Shown: piece after piece, positions 1 to 12,512 of the stretch | Numbering within the stretch: the stretch's first letter is position 1 | Layout: each line of letters starts with the position of its first letter | DNA from: Aquanectria penicillioides | Taxonomy: Eukaryota; Ascomycota; Sordariomycetes; Hypocreales; Nectriaceae | Assembly (NCBI GenBank): GCA_003415625.1 | Contig: PYIU01000010.1 | Span: forward strand, 620,001-684,000 | Direction of reading: 5' to 3' | Length of the DNA: 64,000 nucleotides | The notes under the pieces: generated by a model | What the model was told of the DNA's origin: nothing | Seen by the model: only the letters and a program-made list of their open reading frames with translations | Databases searched by the model: none | Program-made: the position numbers and the translations under genes

Positions 1-801
1 ACCTTGCTCCAGCTATGTCTCATTTCAGCTCGCTGGGTTGAGGCCGAGGCCTGGGTAGAATCATATAAATCGAACGAGGTACGGCTTGGTTTAGATTTCG
101 ATGATATATTGCATTATCTTCGAGATTCATATGTAGACCATGATTTCATTCATATGAGAACAGGGTGGCTGAACGGTACTGACTTTCGGAATAACGCACC
201 CCTCCCGACATCCTATTCACAAATATTGCGCAGCTGTACTGATCCCTGGGGAGGCTTTTACGCCCTTTGTCTCCCGGCTGCCCTAGCTTCGCACCTAATC
301 GACGTATTGGCACAACCTACTGCATTAGAGATCAACAATCAATCAATTCCCAAACTGGCGGTTGAGACTAGCACAGTAATTCAACGTACAATACACACCA
401 AATCATACATTTACAGTTTTCAAAACAGTCAAGCTATTCCTTACGCGTTTGTCGCTCTTCTTTTGCATATAGTCATTGTCATTATTCACATGTCCACGAT
501 AATATTGTCATGTCGTCCATGGTATAGCTGTAGTTGGGGAAGCTTCGGTCAGATGCTGGTCCTTGCTCTTCATTCAAAAGCACCGGATGAACTCGGTAAT
601 GTTGGTGGAGGAGTCTTCAGCTCGAAAACATGGAACAAACCTGCGACAATCAAGGCTGTGGGCAATGGCAACAGATTGGAGATTGTTCTGGGTGCACCTA
701 AGAGGGACCGACAAGAGATGTATGATTTTGAATCTATTCATGAGAATATGGAGCGCCATGGAACCATCCATGCGGTAAGAACTGGTGTCAAGTACAAATA
801 A
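1..801 (+). CDS. Fungal integral membrane protein, 3' part only
   Basis: This reading frame is open from the window edge to a stop at 799-801, so the 5' part lies outside and no true start is visible. The protein end has one clear hydrophobic segment at about residues 145-170 of the visible part (AFVALLLHIVIVIIHM), then a soluble tail with SFGQMLVLALHSK and a glycine-rich GNVGGGVF stretch. That architecture is common in large fungal membrane proteins of unknown function, where a long extracytosolic region precedes the last membrane helix. It resembles, but is not the same subfamily as, the membrane protein at 28364-30229. It ends convergently with the aldo-keto reductase at 1043. No catalytic motif is visible and I assign no function. 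Confidence 0.6.
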   Translation, partial: TLLQLCLISARWVEAEAWVESYKSNEVRLGLDFDDILHYLRDSYVDHDFIHMRTGWLNGTDFRNNAPLPTSYSQILRSCTDPWGGFYALCLPAALASHLIDVLAQPTALEINNQSIPKLAVETSTVIQRTIHTKSYIYSFQNSQAIPYAFVALLLHIVIVIIHMSTIILSCRPWYSCSWGSFGQMLVLALHSKAPDELGNVGGGVFSSKTWNKPATIKAVGNGNRLEIVLGAPKRDRQEMYDFESIHENMERHGTIHAVRTGVKYK

Positions 802-1042
802 TCAGACGTTCTTATATCGAATTTTGCTAGGCACCCAGCTTTTAACCAGGTTTCGGTCAACAGATAAGGGGCCAGAGTTGGGAATGGACCGATGTCCTCT
901 ACACATGGTTTAGGGCTTCAAGTACATCGTCCTATCGACGACACAGTGGCGTAGAATACCCGTCATTCTGAAGAATTCATAAGGGATAGCTCATGTAAAT
1001 CTTTCAGAATACTTTCCCCAATAGATCTGTGTCAATATCGCT

Positions 1043-2276
1043 TTAACTTTGTCTCGCTGGATCCAATTCTATCTCGCCAACAATCTCATCTATCTCAACC
1101 ATGATCTGAGAAGATATTTTGTCCAAAGACTTCAGTGCTTTGACATTCTCGATGACTTGCTCAGGCTTAGACGCGCCCGTAATAACAGCAGACACATTGG
1201 GGTTCTTGAGACACCATGCTAATGCCAGTTCCGAGAGCGGGATGCCGATTTTGTCCGCAATGACCTATTTGGCTTGACGTCAACACTAAGATTCGGTATT
1301 AAACACATTGTACCAATACTGACCTTCAATTCTCGAGTTTTCTCAATGTCCTCTTGCCACGGCTTGCTACCGTAGTGACCTTTCATCTTCTCATTCTCTG
1401 CAAACCGACTCCCAGGAGGCGGTGCGTCAAAGCTGTCATTGTACTTGCCCGTCAGAATACCAAACTTGAGGGGACTGAACGTGGTGAGACCAAGTCCAAA
1501 TCGAGAATATAGACGCTGGAATTCTCCTTCCACTTTCTTGCGACTCAAGAGGTTGTAGCAAGGCTGCTCAACTACAGGGCCAACTAGTCCCAACTGCTTA
1601 GCGATGCCATTTGCTTCGGCAATCTCATCTGCACTCCACTCGCTCGTTCCCCAGTACAATGCCCAGCCCTTTATTTCGATGACGTGATTGAAGGCCCGAA
1701 CAACCTCTTCCATTGGCGTCAAACGGTCTGGTCTATGAGCGTACACGATATCAACATATTCAAGATCAAGCCTCTTCAAAGAAGCACGGAGACCTTCAAT
1801 GATGTGCTTGCGGCTGAGGCCATGGTTGTTGACAAGAATTTCCCCATTGGCACCACCCCAATTTACTTTGGTGCTTATCACGATGTCGCTTCGATTCCAA
1901 CCCAGCTGCTTAATCACCTGACCCATGATTATCTCACTCTGGCCATCCGCATAGCTATTTATTTCGTGGTCAGTAAATGAATAAAACAACCTGCATTGTG
2001 TAGTTGCTTAATTCTTCAACATTTGTGAAGCACTAACCCTTCAGCAGTGTCGAAAAAGTTTATGCCACAATCATACGCCTGCTTCATACAGGCGACAGTA
2101 GTGTCTGGAGTAGTCAATTAGAGGTGGAAACCTTGCAAACGCCCAAGGCTCTTACCATTTTCAATCTGACCACCGAATGTGAGCCAGCCTCCAAGGCCCA
2201 ACGCCGATACATGGAGACCGGAATTGCCAAGTCTTCGGTAAATCATACCAGTATTACGAGGTTCAGGCCACGCCAT
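1043..2276 (-). CDS. Aldo-keto reductase, K+ channel beta-subunit-like
   Basis: Four exons read as a complete NAD(P)H-dependent aldo-keto reductase of the voltage-gated potassium channel beta-subunit-like group, usual length near 340 residues. The start is the ATG at 2276 (MAWPEPRNTGMIYRKLG). Introns fall at 2105-2155, about 1955-2033 and about 1263-1322. Visible landmarks are LGLGGW near the N terminus, the FFDTAE..YADGQSE segment with catalytic Asp and Tyr, STKVNWGG with the conserved Lys, YAHRPD with the active-site His region, WGTSEWSADEI, and a C-terminal cofactor segment (AVITGASKPEQVIEN). The last exon is in a different frame from the rest and stops at 1043-1045. The enzyme is probably cytosolic and reduces aldehydes or ketones. 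The substrate cannot be inferred and no pathway partner is adjacent. Confidence 0.9.
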
Positions 2277-4663
2277 TTTAAATTTCTTTTAGGCTCTTTG
2301 TTGGGTAGAAGGTGGGGATTGATCCAGAAGCGAACTGAGGCAATATGATACCGTTGCCCAAATATCGAGCAAATGCTTCATTTAATGGCAAAATCACGAC
2401 CCTGGGGGGAAGAAAGTAACGCATCAAATCCCGGCGTGACTCATGCCGGTGAACAATCCTTTTAAAGTGGGAAAGCATCCCAGTGAGAACTAATGTACGG
2501 AACTAAACATGCTATGCGGCTGGCTTCGAACGGAGGCCGTTGCCCCACCATGTTCCTTCGGTTCCGGAACAGCGTTTTGACCCGAACCGATCATCCCATA
2601 AGATCGAGTCGTGCAGGAGAAAAATACCTTTCCCACAATTTCTATTCCGATGTAAACTCTCCCTGGCATCAGACCTGGTCCCTCAAGCTCATGGAATAGG
2701 CTACATCGTCCAGAATTTGAACAGAGTTGGTAGTGGGATACGTTCTCACCATCCAGCGGAAATAACCTTCCGCCTACCCCCGAACCAAGGTCCCATGCTC
2801 AAAACTAGGGTGCGCAGTCAACACATTTGGACAGCAGGACTACATTAAAGGCCTGGAGCAAGGAAGGTCAGAAAATTTCAAATGACCTGTGCTTAACGAA
2901 TAAGAGAGAGACTAGTACGTTCACAAAATCGGTCTATACTTCGAAATAAATACTCACTCTTGGTTTCAGATAAATGGTGGGAAGATCAGTTCAAGGCTTC
3001 TCGCTGCAAGATTGATTTTGGTTCAACGAGCACCAAATGTTCCATGAACCATGCAAGCGATGAATGGAATGTTGAAGTTGCGTCCTTTATAACTAGATCT
3101 GATTGACCCAATTGTCAATGTCATCTAGGTATTACTGTTTTTGATGAAGAGTTTGATTTGATGAATTGATGAAACTTGGACAGCCCTGGTCGTCGTGACG
3201 CTCCTAATTTGGACAAAACCAGCTACGAGTTTGAGGAGTGGAATGATGCAATGATTGCTCATTTGAAGCTGGTTGATTTCTTGGTGAAGGACTAGACGAA
3301 ACTATTTCATGTATCGCACATAACTGATGAGTAGTCGCCATCGGTGGGATTTTTACTTGCGTACTTTCCCTGGAAATTTCTACGAGCTGCACCCCACCAT
3401 TCTGTACCGTCTTTCCCACTACTAGTGATAATTGAGAAGGTATAGTTTATTTTGAAGATCTAGGACATAGTAGAGGGCAGCTTGAATCAGCTACGTATCA
3501 CTTTTATAATAAGGCATCGACAAACGTACCTGGCGATCCAAATTCGAATATCGAGCTCGCATATGTTTTTCTTGGCATAGTACAGACCCATGCGTTGCTT
3601 AGAACCGCCCTTGGTATACCCATCGGTAAACCAAACTCCACGCGGACTGGTTAGTTAGCTAAGAAAGTTGGATCTATTAGTGACTTGAACTTTGACATCA
3701 GAGCCCCCTTCAGACCCCCAGTATACCCAGACATCAACCTAATCAGCTGTCTTGTTTATGGATGGATTCGCCAATTAGTACTGTATTCGTGTGGGTCAGG
3801 GTATGAGATGGCCTACATCTTAGTTCTGGGACCTTGATATCATCTGAAGACCCAGACGGACATTCGGCCTCGTTCTCAAACTGTGGTTTCCCTGGATCTT
3901 TGAAACACTGTTAGCACAATCATCTAGTTCAAGAATAAATCGGAGCAACTCACCTAGATTAATATTGTCATGGTCTAACCGAGCAAAAAGGAGGCTCTCA
4001 TCAAGCAGTGGTATTGCGCTTGTTGATAAGTTTCAGACAGTGTGACCTTTATCCTCATAACAAGTGGTAGTCTTTGGCTAGGGTACTTTGTGTGCGTCAC
4101 TGCTTAAAAGCTAGCGGTCTGTTGATTGCCGACGGAAGTGAAGTTTGACCTGCACATATTTTAGACGCATATCGGATACAGCTTTCGACCATCATACAAT
4201 AGTACTTAGACCTTTTGGCCTCTCATTAGGGAGTCCCGTCCCCACACCAAGCTCTTCTGGTCCACAGCACATCACTCAACAGGACGATAGCTCCCTTTTG
4301 TTCACGCAATACCGAATACAGCGGTATTTGGCAGAGCGCATCTTCCTTGGGCGTTATTAGTTGGTTTTATCATGTGCTGTATTTATTTGTGGTGTTCTCC
4401 GCTCCGTCTGCCATTCTCCTCTCACCAAAGCAACCAACTTCGTGGCCTTGCCTGGAGGCCTTCTGTTTAAGCGCCGGACACCAAATAGAAACTGTACGTG
4501 ATTGGCCACAGATTACTCCGTAGTTGCATTCAGTAGTATCCCCACTGGTTGCGCCATTTAAACAGTGCGAGCAGATCTCATGATGATGACCCCGCACCAA
4601 ACCAAACTTTGAGCCAACAATCCAGAAGCGCCCAGTTCAACTCAGTTCTGTCATGATGCAACA
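2277..4663. other. Long intergenic stretch, mostly featureless
   Basis: About 2.4 kb between the aldo-keto reductase start and the next gene. Only short overlapping frames occur, none with convincing protein character, apart from the possible spliced fragment on the minus strand at about 3490-4040 listed separately. The end near 2277 should hold the reductase promoter and the end near 4663 the promoter of the PigL_N-like gene. I recognise no repeat or RNA gene. Confidence 0.5.
3490..4040 (-). pseudogene. Possible remnant of a small spliced gene
   Basis: On the minus strand several short open stretches look coding and are flanked by plausible splice signals. From 5' to 3' they are a piece reading SAIPLLDESLLFARLDHD near 4020-3970, a piece reading PQFENEAECPSGSSDD near 3890-3840, a piece reading VDVWVYWGSEGGSDVKVQ near 3740-3690, and a piece reading PRGVWFTDGYTKGGSKQ near 3650-3600. 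A likely intron (GTCACT..GCTAACTAACCAG) joins the last two. Stop codons separate the others and I could not build an open model. The WVYWG and VWF pieces recall beta-propeller lectins, but this is only an impression. Confidence 0.2.
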
Positions 4664-6002
4664 ATGGCGGACGGCCTAAGCATCGCATCCGGTGTGGTGG
4701 CGCTTATAACCTTCGCCTTTCAATCAAGTGTCATTCTCTACAAGAATGTACGCGAGTTCAAAAGCCAGAACAAGAGCGCCCGCGCCCTCAAGACCGAACT
4801 GGGCGACCTAACGGGTGTTTTGGAGTCACTCCTGGAGACGGTTACCAGCAATCCTGAGATCAACTTCGACGCTCTTAAAATTCCTCTATACCGCTGCGGT
4901 AAGACCTGTGAAGAGTATGGCGAGCTTATTGATCGATGCACGAAGCATTCTACGGAAGAGCGGTCGAGCGTTCGTGACTGGGTCACCCAGAAATATCTTC
5001 AGGGCGACATTGATGACTTCAAAGAGATGTTGACTGGGTACAAATCCACGATAAACATAGCTCTGGCTAACGCAAACATGTATGATATAGCAATCAAAAT
5101 TCCCTTTTTGTTTGGCAAGCTAATCATCACCCCACAGCCGCATCGCTTCCATTACACCCAGGGTTCTAGAAGATTACAAAGACTTAATCACGGACACGAC
5201 AACTGATCTTCAAATGCACTTGAAAAGCCTAGACGAGAGAGTACAGAGCTTTGCCACGAGTAGCACGGAAGGCGTTGTTCCAGATGGGATTGAGTGGGTT
5301 GCAATGCTAGAGGAGAAGGAGAGCACTCAGCAAGGTCTTAGGATCTGTTCGCAACTATGGGCTCAAATTGAGCAACTGGAGTCAACATCCAAGGAGCACC
5401 CGCGATTCTCAGAACAGCCATCAGCGCAAAAGTACATCAATGAAGGCTTGCCTGCAGCCAGGGGCTCTATTCAATCGATAATATCTCGATTGCAGAACCA
5501 CGAGATTAATATTGACCAACGGATGAAGACTATGGGATCAACAGTGCCGCTTTCCGACCAAGAAGCCGTCCAGCTTGCACAACTACAAGAGACAAAGGAA
5601 AGCATCCGGCAATGCATAAACGTCGTCACCGAAGCGGGCGATACCGTGGCCAATCAGCGGTACAACATTTTCGAAGACATAACCATGACTGGCCACAGCT
5701 ACGGTGTTCAAGTCTCAACTGTCAAAGACCTAGTTGTTGCAAGGCGAGTCAACCTTGCGGACCAGTCGCGTTATGTGGGTGGACAGGTCAATGATGAAAG
5801 CTACCAATCTACAATTGAATCTCTAACCCGCATGGATTCAATGGGCATCTCGGTTACACGCCAAAATTCGGATCAAATTCCTCCTACTATTGACCCAGAA
5901 AACCGAAGCGAGCTAGAGGCTGAATTTCATGATCGTTATGGACGCGGTATGAAGCTTGCACCTTCAGACAAGGGAGAATCTTCATCAAAAAAGGGCCTCT
6001 AG
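4664..6002 (+). CDS. PigL_N-like fungal N-terminal domain, coiled-coil protein
   Basis: Two exons separated by a 58-nt intron at 5080-5137 (GTATGA..CCACAG, internal GCTAAT) give one protein of about 426 residues. The start ATG at 4664 opens MADGLSIASGVVALITFAFQ, which matches the N-terminal domain common in fungal proteins and described for the azaphilone pigment cluster protein L (PigL_N), often found at the front of NACHT/STAND or ankyrin proteins. Here no NTPase or repeats follow. Instead there is a helical, Gln/Glu-rich middle (QLAQLQETKESIRQCINVV) likely to form coiled coil, a conserved-looking NIFEDITMTGHSYGVQVSTVKDL segment and a polar tail ending in SSKKGL. It is the first of three co-oriented genes up to 13376. 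Its function is unknown; a signalling or adaptor role is inference. Confidence 0.8.
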
Positions 6003-7009
6003 TGGAGCATACTTGGATTCATTCCTTGGGTTTACAGCTTACCCACTATTAGTTGTTGTCCCATCACTCTACCTTTTTCTTGGAGTTGGAGTTGGAGCTT
6101 TGGCCGTAATGCTTCGGGGTTCTGTTGTCCTCATGTGTAGCCTAGGTGCTGAGGGTTTTTTTTTTACCTATCTGCAGAGGTTGGTTAAAAGCGAGCAAAT
6201 AGAAGGATGGAAATCTAGGGTCGCAGATTTGCACCATAATCGGACCATGTGTTGCATCCGTGAACTTTGGTTTGCATTCATCATTGCCGATGTTTGAGCC
6301 CTAGCAATGGGGCTGACTATCCTGTAAATAGTGAGTCGAGGTCCCTAAAAACCCCCGTGATTCCGAGTCGATAGCCAGGTGCGTTGGTGAAACAAACCTC
6401 ATGGCCATATCAGCGATGCCAGTGATTTCTCAACCGTTGTTGAATGCTGAAACACTAAAAAGCACACGACTCTGCCAACTTTCCCCCGCGACACCTGACT
6501 CTGATATTCCACAGCCTGATTTACGCAAGGTCCCTTCCACCAGCAACTCCTCCAGCGTGTGGATTCATGCATGTCATATCCCAGTCTATTGGATGCCGGC
6601 ACAGCCTCCCAAGACGCCCCGCCGCGCGTAACACTTGATGAGTGGCTGCCTGCTTTTACGCGGCGCAACAGCTTGGTATCGTTGGTCTGACGAATACGCC
6701 ACTCGACTGTCACAGTTGGCGTCTCTCGCTACCTTCTTTGGGCACTTTGGGTCTCTCGTCATCCTCACCCATTTTCCCTCATCTCTCCCCTCCTTTGCTG
6801 CCTTCTCGCCGTTGCGCAATGCAATCCTTTTCCAGGCATGCTCTTCAACGAGCTCTATAGCTCAAAGAGCATTTCACTTCATTCATAACCCTGTATTGAT
6901 CTTTATTCTTCTGTTCCTTTTCGTTTTTCCTTCTCTCATTCGTAATACACGAACCGAGCCCTCGGCCTAGGATAACCCCGGTCGGTCAAGCAGCAACCAG
7001 ACACTCATC
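6003..7009. other. Upstream region of the Crinkler-like gene
   Basis: About 1 kb with only short frames. From about 6715 to 6960 the top strand is strongly pyrimidine-rich (CTCTCCCCTCC, TTCTTCTGTTCC), which is typical of fungal core promoter and 5' untranslated DNA, and runs directly into the ATG at 7010. I see no other feature. Confidence 0.5.
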
Positions 7010-10000
7010 ATGGGCATATTTTCGAACAAAAAGAGGCACAGAGACCAAAAAGCCGACCCAGATGATGGAGCAGTTGACCAAGGCCTTCGAGGCCAGCGTG
7101 GAGTCAGTCCCAAGCGACATACATCCGACAACTCCTCTGCAGCCTTGCCGCCGCATGCTGCTGTGGCCAGCCAACCTCAGCCTCCTGCTGCACTGGTAAA
7201 CCGACTCGCAGCGCGCCCAACCTCGTTTCAAGGCGCCCCCTCCAATGTAATTTGGAATGCACAGGACCCTATTGCACCGTCGCCGCTTGCATCGGATCCA
7301 AATCTTACACAGCGCAACCGACTTCGCCGTACCTCGGTTGCTGTTGTTCCGCCAGAACCCACACGACGCTTCACGGCTCCAAATGACCCTCGATCATCCA
7401 CTGCATCGCCGTTTCAAACGATTGGGGCCTTTGATTTTGAGGGAAATGGGGCACCAAAGACTACCGAGGCCTCGATCTTTCATGCGAGGCCCAAAATTGC
7501 ACCCACCAACGATCCAATTCCGAATCAACAGGCCCGACGCATGAGCTACGCCGGCTACCCCAACGCTCCAATCTCCAATGCTGATCCTGGCGTGACCACG
7601 TCGAAAAATACGAAGAAGCTTACCAAAGCGCCAAATCCTGCATATCAAAGGGTCCAAACCCCTGCAAAGCCCGCGTCTTCCAGCATACAGAGAAAGCCAC
7701 TTCCTCCTTCGAATCAGCCCAATGTCATTCCAATCCGCACAACCGTCCCTCAGTCTCTGCAGGTGTCAAAGCCAAGGCAAGCTTCTCAGTCATCACAGGG
7801 TCATTTACCTCTCAGGTCGTCCAGTACGCCTGAGTGGCAGACTCTCATTACGAGCCAGTTCCCCTCCACAATTGTCCAAGACAGAGGACAGACTTCAGAG
7901 GGACAGATCGCCCAATCAAGCACCCATCGTCCTGAAATAGCTACTCCGGTTCCTTCCTTTTCGCCAACATCGGCGAGACAATGGATCTCCCGTGTTGAGG
8001 CGGAAATTGAAAGGAAAGCTGAGAGGCCCGCTCACCTAGGCTACGGGGATCACTCAACACAGCCAGTGCCAAGCGAACAAGACGTTCACGGCCCTGAGAA
8101 ATCCACACAACAGCACACAGGGCGTGAGACGATTCCAGATGCACTCCATCCCAAACCGCCCGAAAATGGACTTATCGAGGTGGGAAGCAGTGAATGGAAT
8201 GAAAGGTGTTTAAACTATTTCAAACATAAGTACATGGAGCGTTTAAATCCCATGGTTTGGCAAAATGGTAAGACGTTTATTGTGGCTGTAAATACTTTGC
8301 TAATCCCTAAACCTCTAGAACCGATGAGGGAGCTCTTTGAGGTTCCCCCGGACCCCAGAACAGCCCAGATGAGACTCCCTATCGACGTGGACGAAGAAAT
8401 GGAATGCATTATGCCGAACCTCCTGAATGACCGCATTTTCCACCTTGCACTGCTTGTTGTGCAGAATTCAGGAATGAGGTATGCTTGTTACCTCTGGGAG
8501 ATGTTTGGCACAAGCCCAGGCCACCTTCTTCGTATATGCACCGCGTTGTTGTCCGCCAATCAACCACAGAGCAACATCACAAGCAAATTGCATTTCCGCC
8601 CATCAGCCCTCGATGCCTATTTAGGCTCTGCCATTAAGGGCGATTTGGACTCGAATGATGGTCACAGTCTCCAAGCCATGTTGGACGACATTACCGATAC
8701 TCTAAGTTCTAAAAATTCACACACCTCCCCACACATCATGGAGTTGAGGCATATGCAATATCGACTTCAAGAGTTGAGGGATGAGCTGGGTAAATTTGGT
8801 CTTGGTAAGTTTTATTGCAAACTTCGTAAGGTTTAAGACGCCGAATAGTAACCATAACACCACAGACGCTGCATGGACTTGGGAGAATCCAAAGAGAGTA
8901 AGGCAGACCCAAATGATCAAGAACGAACATTTAGGACTACCCGGATTCCCACTATCAAATGGGCTGCAGCAATATCTCATGTCGAAGCAAGATTCGCTTA
9001 TTGATGGAATACTCAGATATTCGTTGTCCAAGGTTCCAACCCTACCACCACGACCAGCCCCGACGAACTTGGTCCTGATGACCCAACTTGAGCCTCGTAA
9101 TTTGGTTTGGGACTCCGCAGTCGTGTTCGATACTGCAGGAACCGGAAAGACGCACGCAGTTCACGATACATTTCGCTATTCATGGGGAACATACCTTCTA
9201 GCGCCGAACCTGGCGCCACCAAACGCCGAAACCGCCTCCTCGGTCCTTGCTCCAAACAGAGCAGGGGCATCTCAAGACACCTATTCCCTTTACACCGATT
9301 TGAAACTTTTTATGAATTCTGGGCTTGGTGTCGATATTGGCACATCAGGCTGGCGCAATCGTACGTCATCTCGAGCCTTGATCCACGACTACAGTGTGGT
9401 TGTGTCGCCACTCATGGCAGCACGCACCGTTTTACTCAAGAAATTTCAGAACGCCTCAAGGGTCTTCTCAAAGGACCGTGAAGCCGCCCGGACTAAGTGG
9501 ACTCAGCTACAGATTTCTTGCCAAGGCGGCAACGATCCTTTTGATGTCGCATACCGGTTCTTTCGGCTGCGGGGTGCCTCGCTAGATGACATGGCTGGTC
9601 TTCCAGAATCAGAAGATCTAGACTACCTGCATTGCATCGACGAAGCGCAACATGTCGTAGGCGACTCTCTTGCGGAGGAATTGCTAGCTCTTATATGCTC
9701 CTACGTCCCTAGTAGGAAATTCATCACCGGCACCTCCCTTAAGCTTGAGCAAATGATACCCCTGTTACAACAGCGGGTAATCGGGGCTGACCAAGCTCCT
9801 GATGAAATAACTCGGGTTTCTCTTTCATCCACGTACATATCTGATGAAAATGGGTTCTTTGACACGCTACATCGTTATGCTTGGGATGTTCTGAGGGAAA
9901 TGTATGAGCTCCAGATCCTGGGACATACCGACGTTGCAAACTTCCCACTCTTTGCCCGAGGAGGTAAGCCCTTGGGTTTCTCTGTCCAGTTTCCTAGGGC

Positions 10001-11420
10001 AGAATGGAGACAGATCGAAAAGGATTTGAAGACGTGGGATATCTTCAAGGAGCCAGCGAATGAGCGCATCTCGACGGAGCACAGGGCGTTTTTGGGACGA
10101 GTTCGCTGGACAACAATCTTTGCTGAAGAACTACTCCGAGTTTCAGTGAAGGGCCAGGGAAGGCTCACCAGCCAAGACGTTTTTGATGCAAGAGACCAAG
10201 CTAAATACATCATCAAGACGTCTTTGAAGCAACAAATCGAGCGCATCAAAGATGCTCGTTGGGCCGACGATCTGTTTTGGACAGCCATTAGCGTCGACGT
10301 CTTCAGCCGGATCAGGATTCTTGATTCAACGGAGTCAAGCCGACTAATTTCGGAAGGTTTCGCGCTGATTCATGAAGACCGAAAGGCAGCAAATGGCTCT
10401 ACCGTGGTGGGATACCTAGGCGAGCCACTTGCCGTGGAGGCGGTGATGGAGTACCTCCGCAACTGCGAGGAAAACCTCTACGACAAATTCATGAATCGTT
10501 TCTTCGCCACACTGCAACTCGATGATGCTGATCAAGGAGGTATTGGAAAATATTCCGAATTTCTCTTCGCTGCGGTAAGTTCTTGAACTCGACATTGCCC
10601 CCTTAGCTCTGTTACCCGCAGAATGGTGAGCTTGTGCGAAATACTGATACACTCACAGAAGTTGGACCATTTCTTGCGACCACCAACTAACACGGATAAG
10701 GTGGCTAAAACTCGCCGTCACAAATTCTTTAGTATCCTGGGTGACGCCAAAGCCTATAATACGCAGGGAGCTGGGTGGCAGGAAGCCAACTCAACAGTGC
10801 TCCAGGGGCCTCACAACTACTATCTATACCACACAGACATCAGGGTCAACCCCCCAACAAGTCTATCTCAATCAACGACTGGCTAGAGCTCGAGCAGAAG
10901 GGTGAAGAACGACCAACATTTCTTTTCCCCAGAAAGGAAGAGGGGCCAGACTTGGTCTTCTTTTTACGGAACCAACAAGGCGGCAAGATCTTATGTATGA
11001 TGCAGGTAAGCCATCGAGCAGCCAGTCAACATCTTTATCTTGGGATTAGTAAAAGCTAACTAGTGTAAATTAAAGTACAAAACCGGTTTCTCAGAAGGAG
11101 AGCCCTCGAAAATTTTAGAGGCTGTCAAGACCCTGGCAAAGCCATGGATTGCCAGTCCGCCAAACAGGATCAGCTGGAATGGGCCCGTCATTCACATCGA
11201 AGTCGCCAACATGGTCGATATCACAAACCAAAAGTTGAACACCATGTTCAATCCTCCAAACCCTGGGAAAACTGGAGGAGGAAAAATGCCGGAGCTGCAG
11301 AGGGAGCTTCAGAGGAGCTTTCAAGACCAGCATTATATCTGCCTCTTGGATAAAGCTGCCTCTGAACAAGTGTGGGGGTTGTCATTTCAGTATTTGCTCA
11401 AGCTTATGAAGGGTCGATAG
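7010..11420 (+). CDS. Crinkler-like protein: STAND-type P-loop NTPase with C-terminal PD-(D/E/Q)xK nuclease
   Basis: A long gene with introns at 8268-8318 (51 nt, in frame), 8805-8865, 10575-10621, about 10634-10700 and 11006-11075. Residues 1-400 are low-complexity, rich in Pro, Ser, Gln and Thr and probably disordered. A conserved helical region follows, then Walker A (TAGTGKTHA, about residues 670-678) and Walker B (YLHCIDEAQHV, Asp at about 840). The C terminus has GPDLVFFLR followed by MMQ-YKTG, the pattern of the PD-(D/E)xK nuclease fold in its Q-x-K form, with the Q and Y codons split by the last intron. NTPase plus such a nuclease is the architecture of Crinkler/RHS-type proteins, found in oomycete effectors and also encoded in fungal genomes. 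One break occurs: at the C6 run 10850-10855 the frame slips by one base between YLYHTDIR and INDWLELEQ. It lies between two genes of immune-like type. Nuclease activity is inferred, not shown. Confidence 0.75.
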
Positions 11421-12512
11421 GTTGTCGCTGAAGTTACTGTATGAATCATAATAATCCTACATATGGTTGTAATATATTGCCAAGATTGCATCTCATCCCT
11501 TATTCTTGTGTCTGTCCTAGTTTTGATATCTGCATCAAGCCACTACTGCAACCCGAACCTGGGTCAGTTTTTCAATCTTTGAGATTCTTTGACATAACAT
11601 CTTCATTATATGTGCGTTGGGGTGCCTCGCAATTATCCCGCTTTCTTAAAATGGCGTCATAACGAGTCAGAAGACTGCTGACTGACTGCATAGGCTGTTA
11701 CAAACTTACAGCAATGAAGCAAATTGGAATACAATCAGTGTAATATCTCCAAACATCCACGCAAACGAAGCAAGCTCAACGCAACCGATCTCAGGTTGCT
11801 GATTTAGAATGATGATAGTCCCCAATGTGTCCGCCTCCATCTCATGCGACTTGTACATACACTCTGGCAATGACTGCTGACCAACGTAGGTGTGTGGGGC
11901 GTCCCTCCATTGGGCACATAGACGCCCGCATATCACTTGCGGGCATGACTTGACAATTTGTGAACTGGTTGATTGGTCAATTGTTTGAAAATCTCAGCCT
12001 GATCCCGAAAACGCTCGTGACATCTCAACATACACTCCACGCATATTCACCCAATAAGCATTTCTCAACTTCTGCAGTTGGCTGTTGATTTGCAAGGTTC
12101 AAATACCCCGCATGTGTCAACCGTTCATTTGTGGCGGTTAGATTTCTTCTCTGCTCTTCCTTTTCCCCCTCTTTTTCTAAACCTGCCCGATCCTTGTACA
12201 ATCATTCCGGAACCAGGGCTTATTACTACCGGTATTCTCACTATAATGCGAAATCGTCGGAATCGATCACGCCAAAAAAGTGCCCCTAGAACCCGAAGCG
12301 GTGCGCAGCAACACCCATGATTTCCCACTAGATGCTTATCGTTAGCCAGCCTCCATATCATCGCGTGCAAACAACCATCCCACCTTTCACGCGACAAGTG
12401 GCAAGTAGTGCCTCCAGTAACCTATCTATCCTATTCTTATTGCCGGTTAGCCTCTCGGTCCTCACCTGCAAAGAAACAATCCAACATCCCTTTTGACGCC
12501 CAATATTTGCTT
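11421..12512. other. Intergenic, nothing recognised
   Basis: About 1.1 kb between the Crinkler-like gene and the RX4H coiled-coil gene. Only short frames without protein character are present. The open frame of the next gene runs back to about 12408 without an ATG, so a short upstream exon could lie here, but none is convincing. Confidence 0.4.

Noticed and set aside
10798..10844. 47-nt intron in the Crinkler-like gene bridging the frame change
   Set aside because: It would delete YLYHTDIR, which looks like conserved coding sequence, and the donor GTGCTC is poor.
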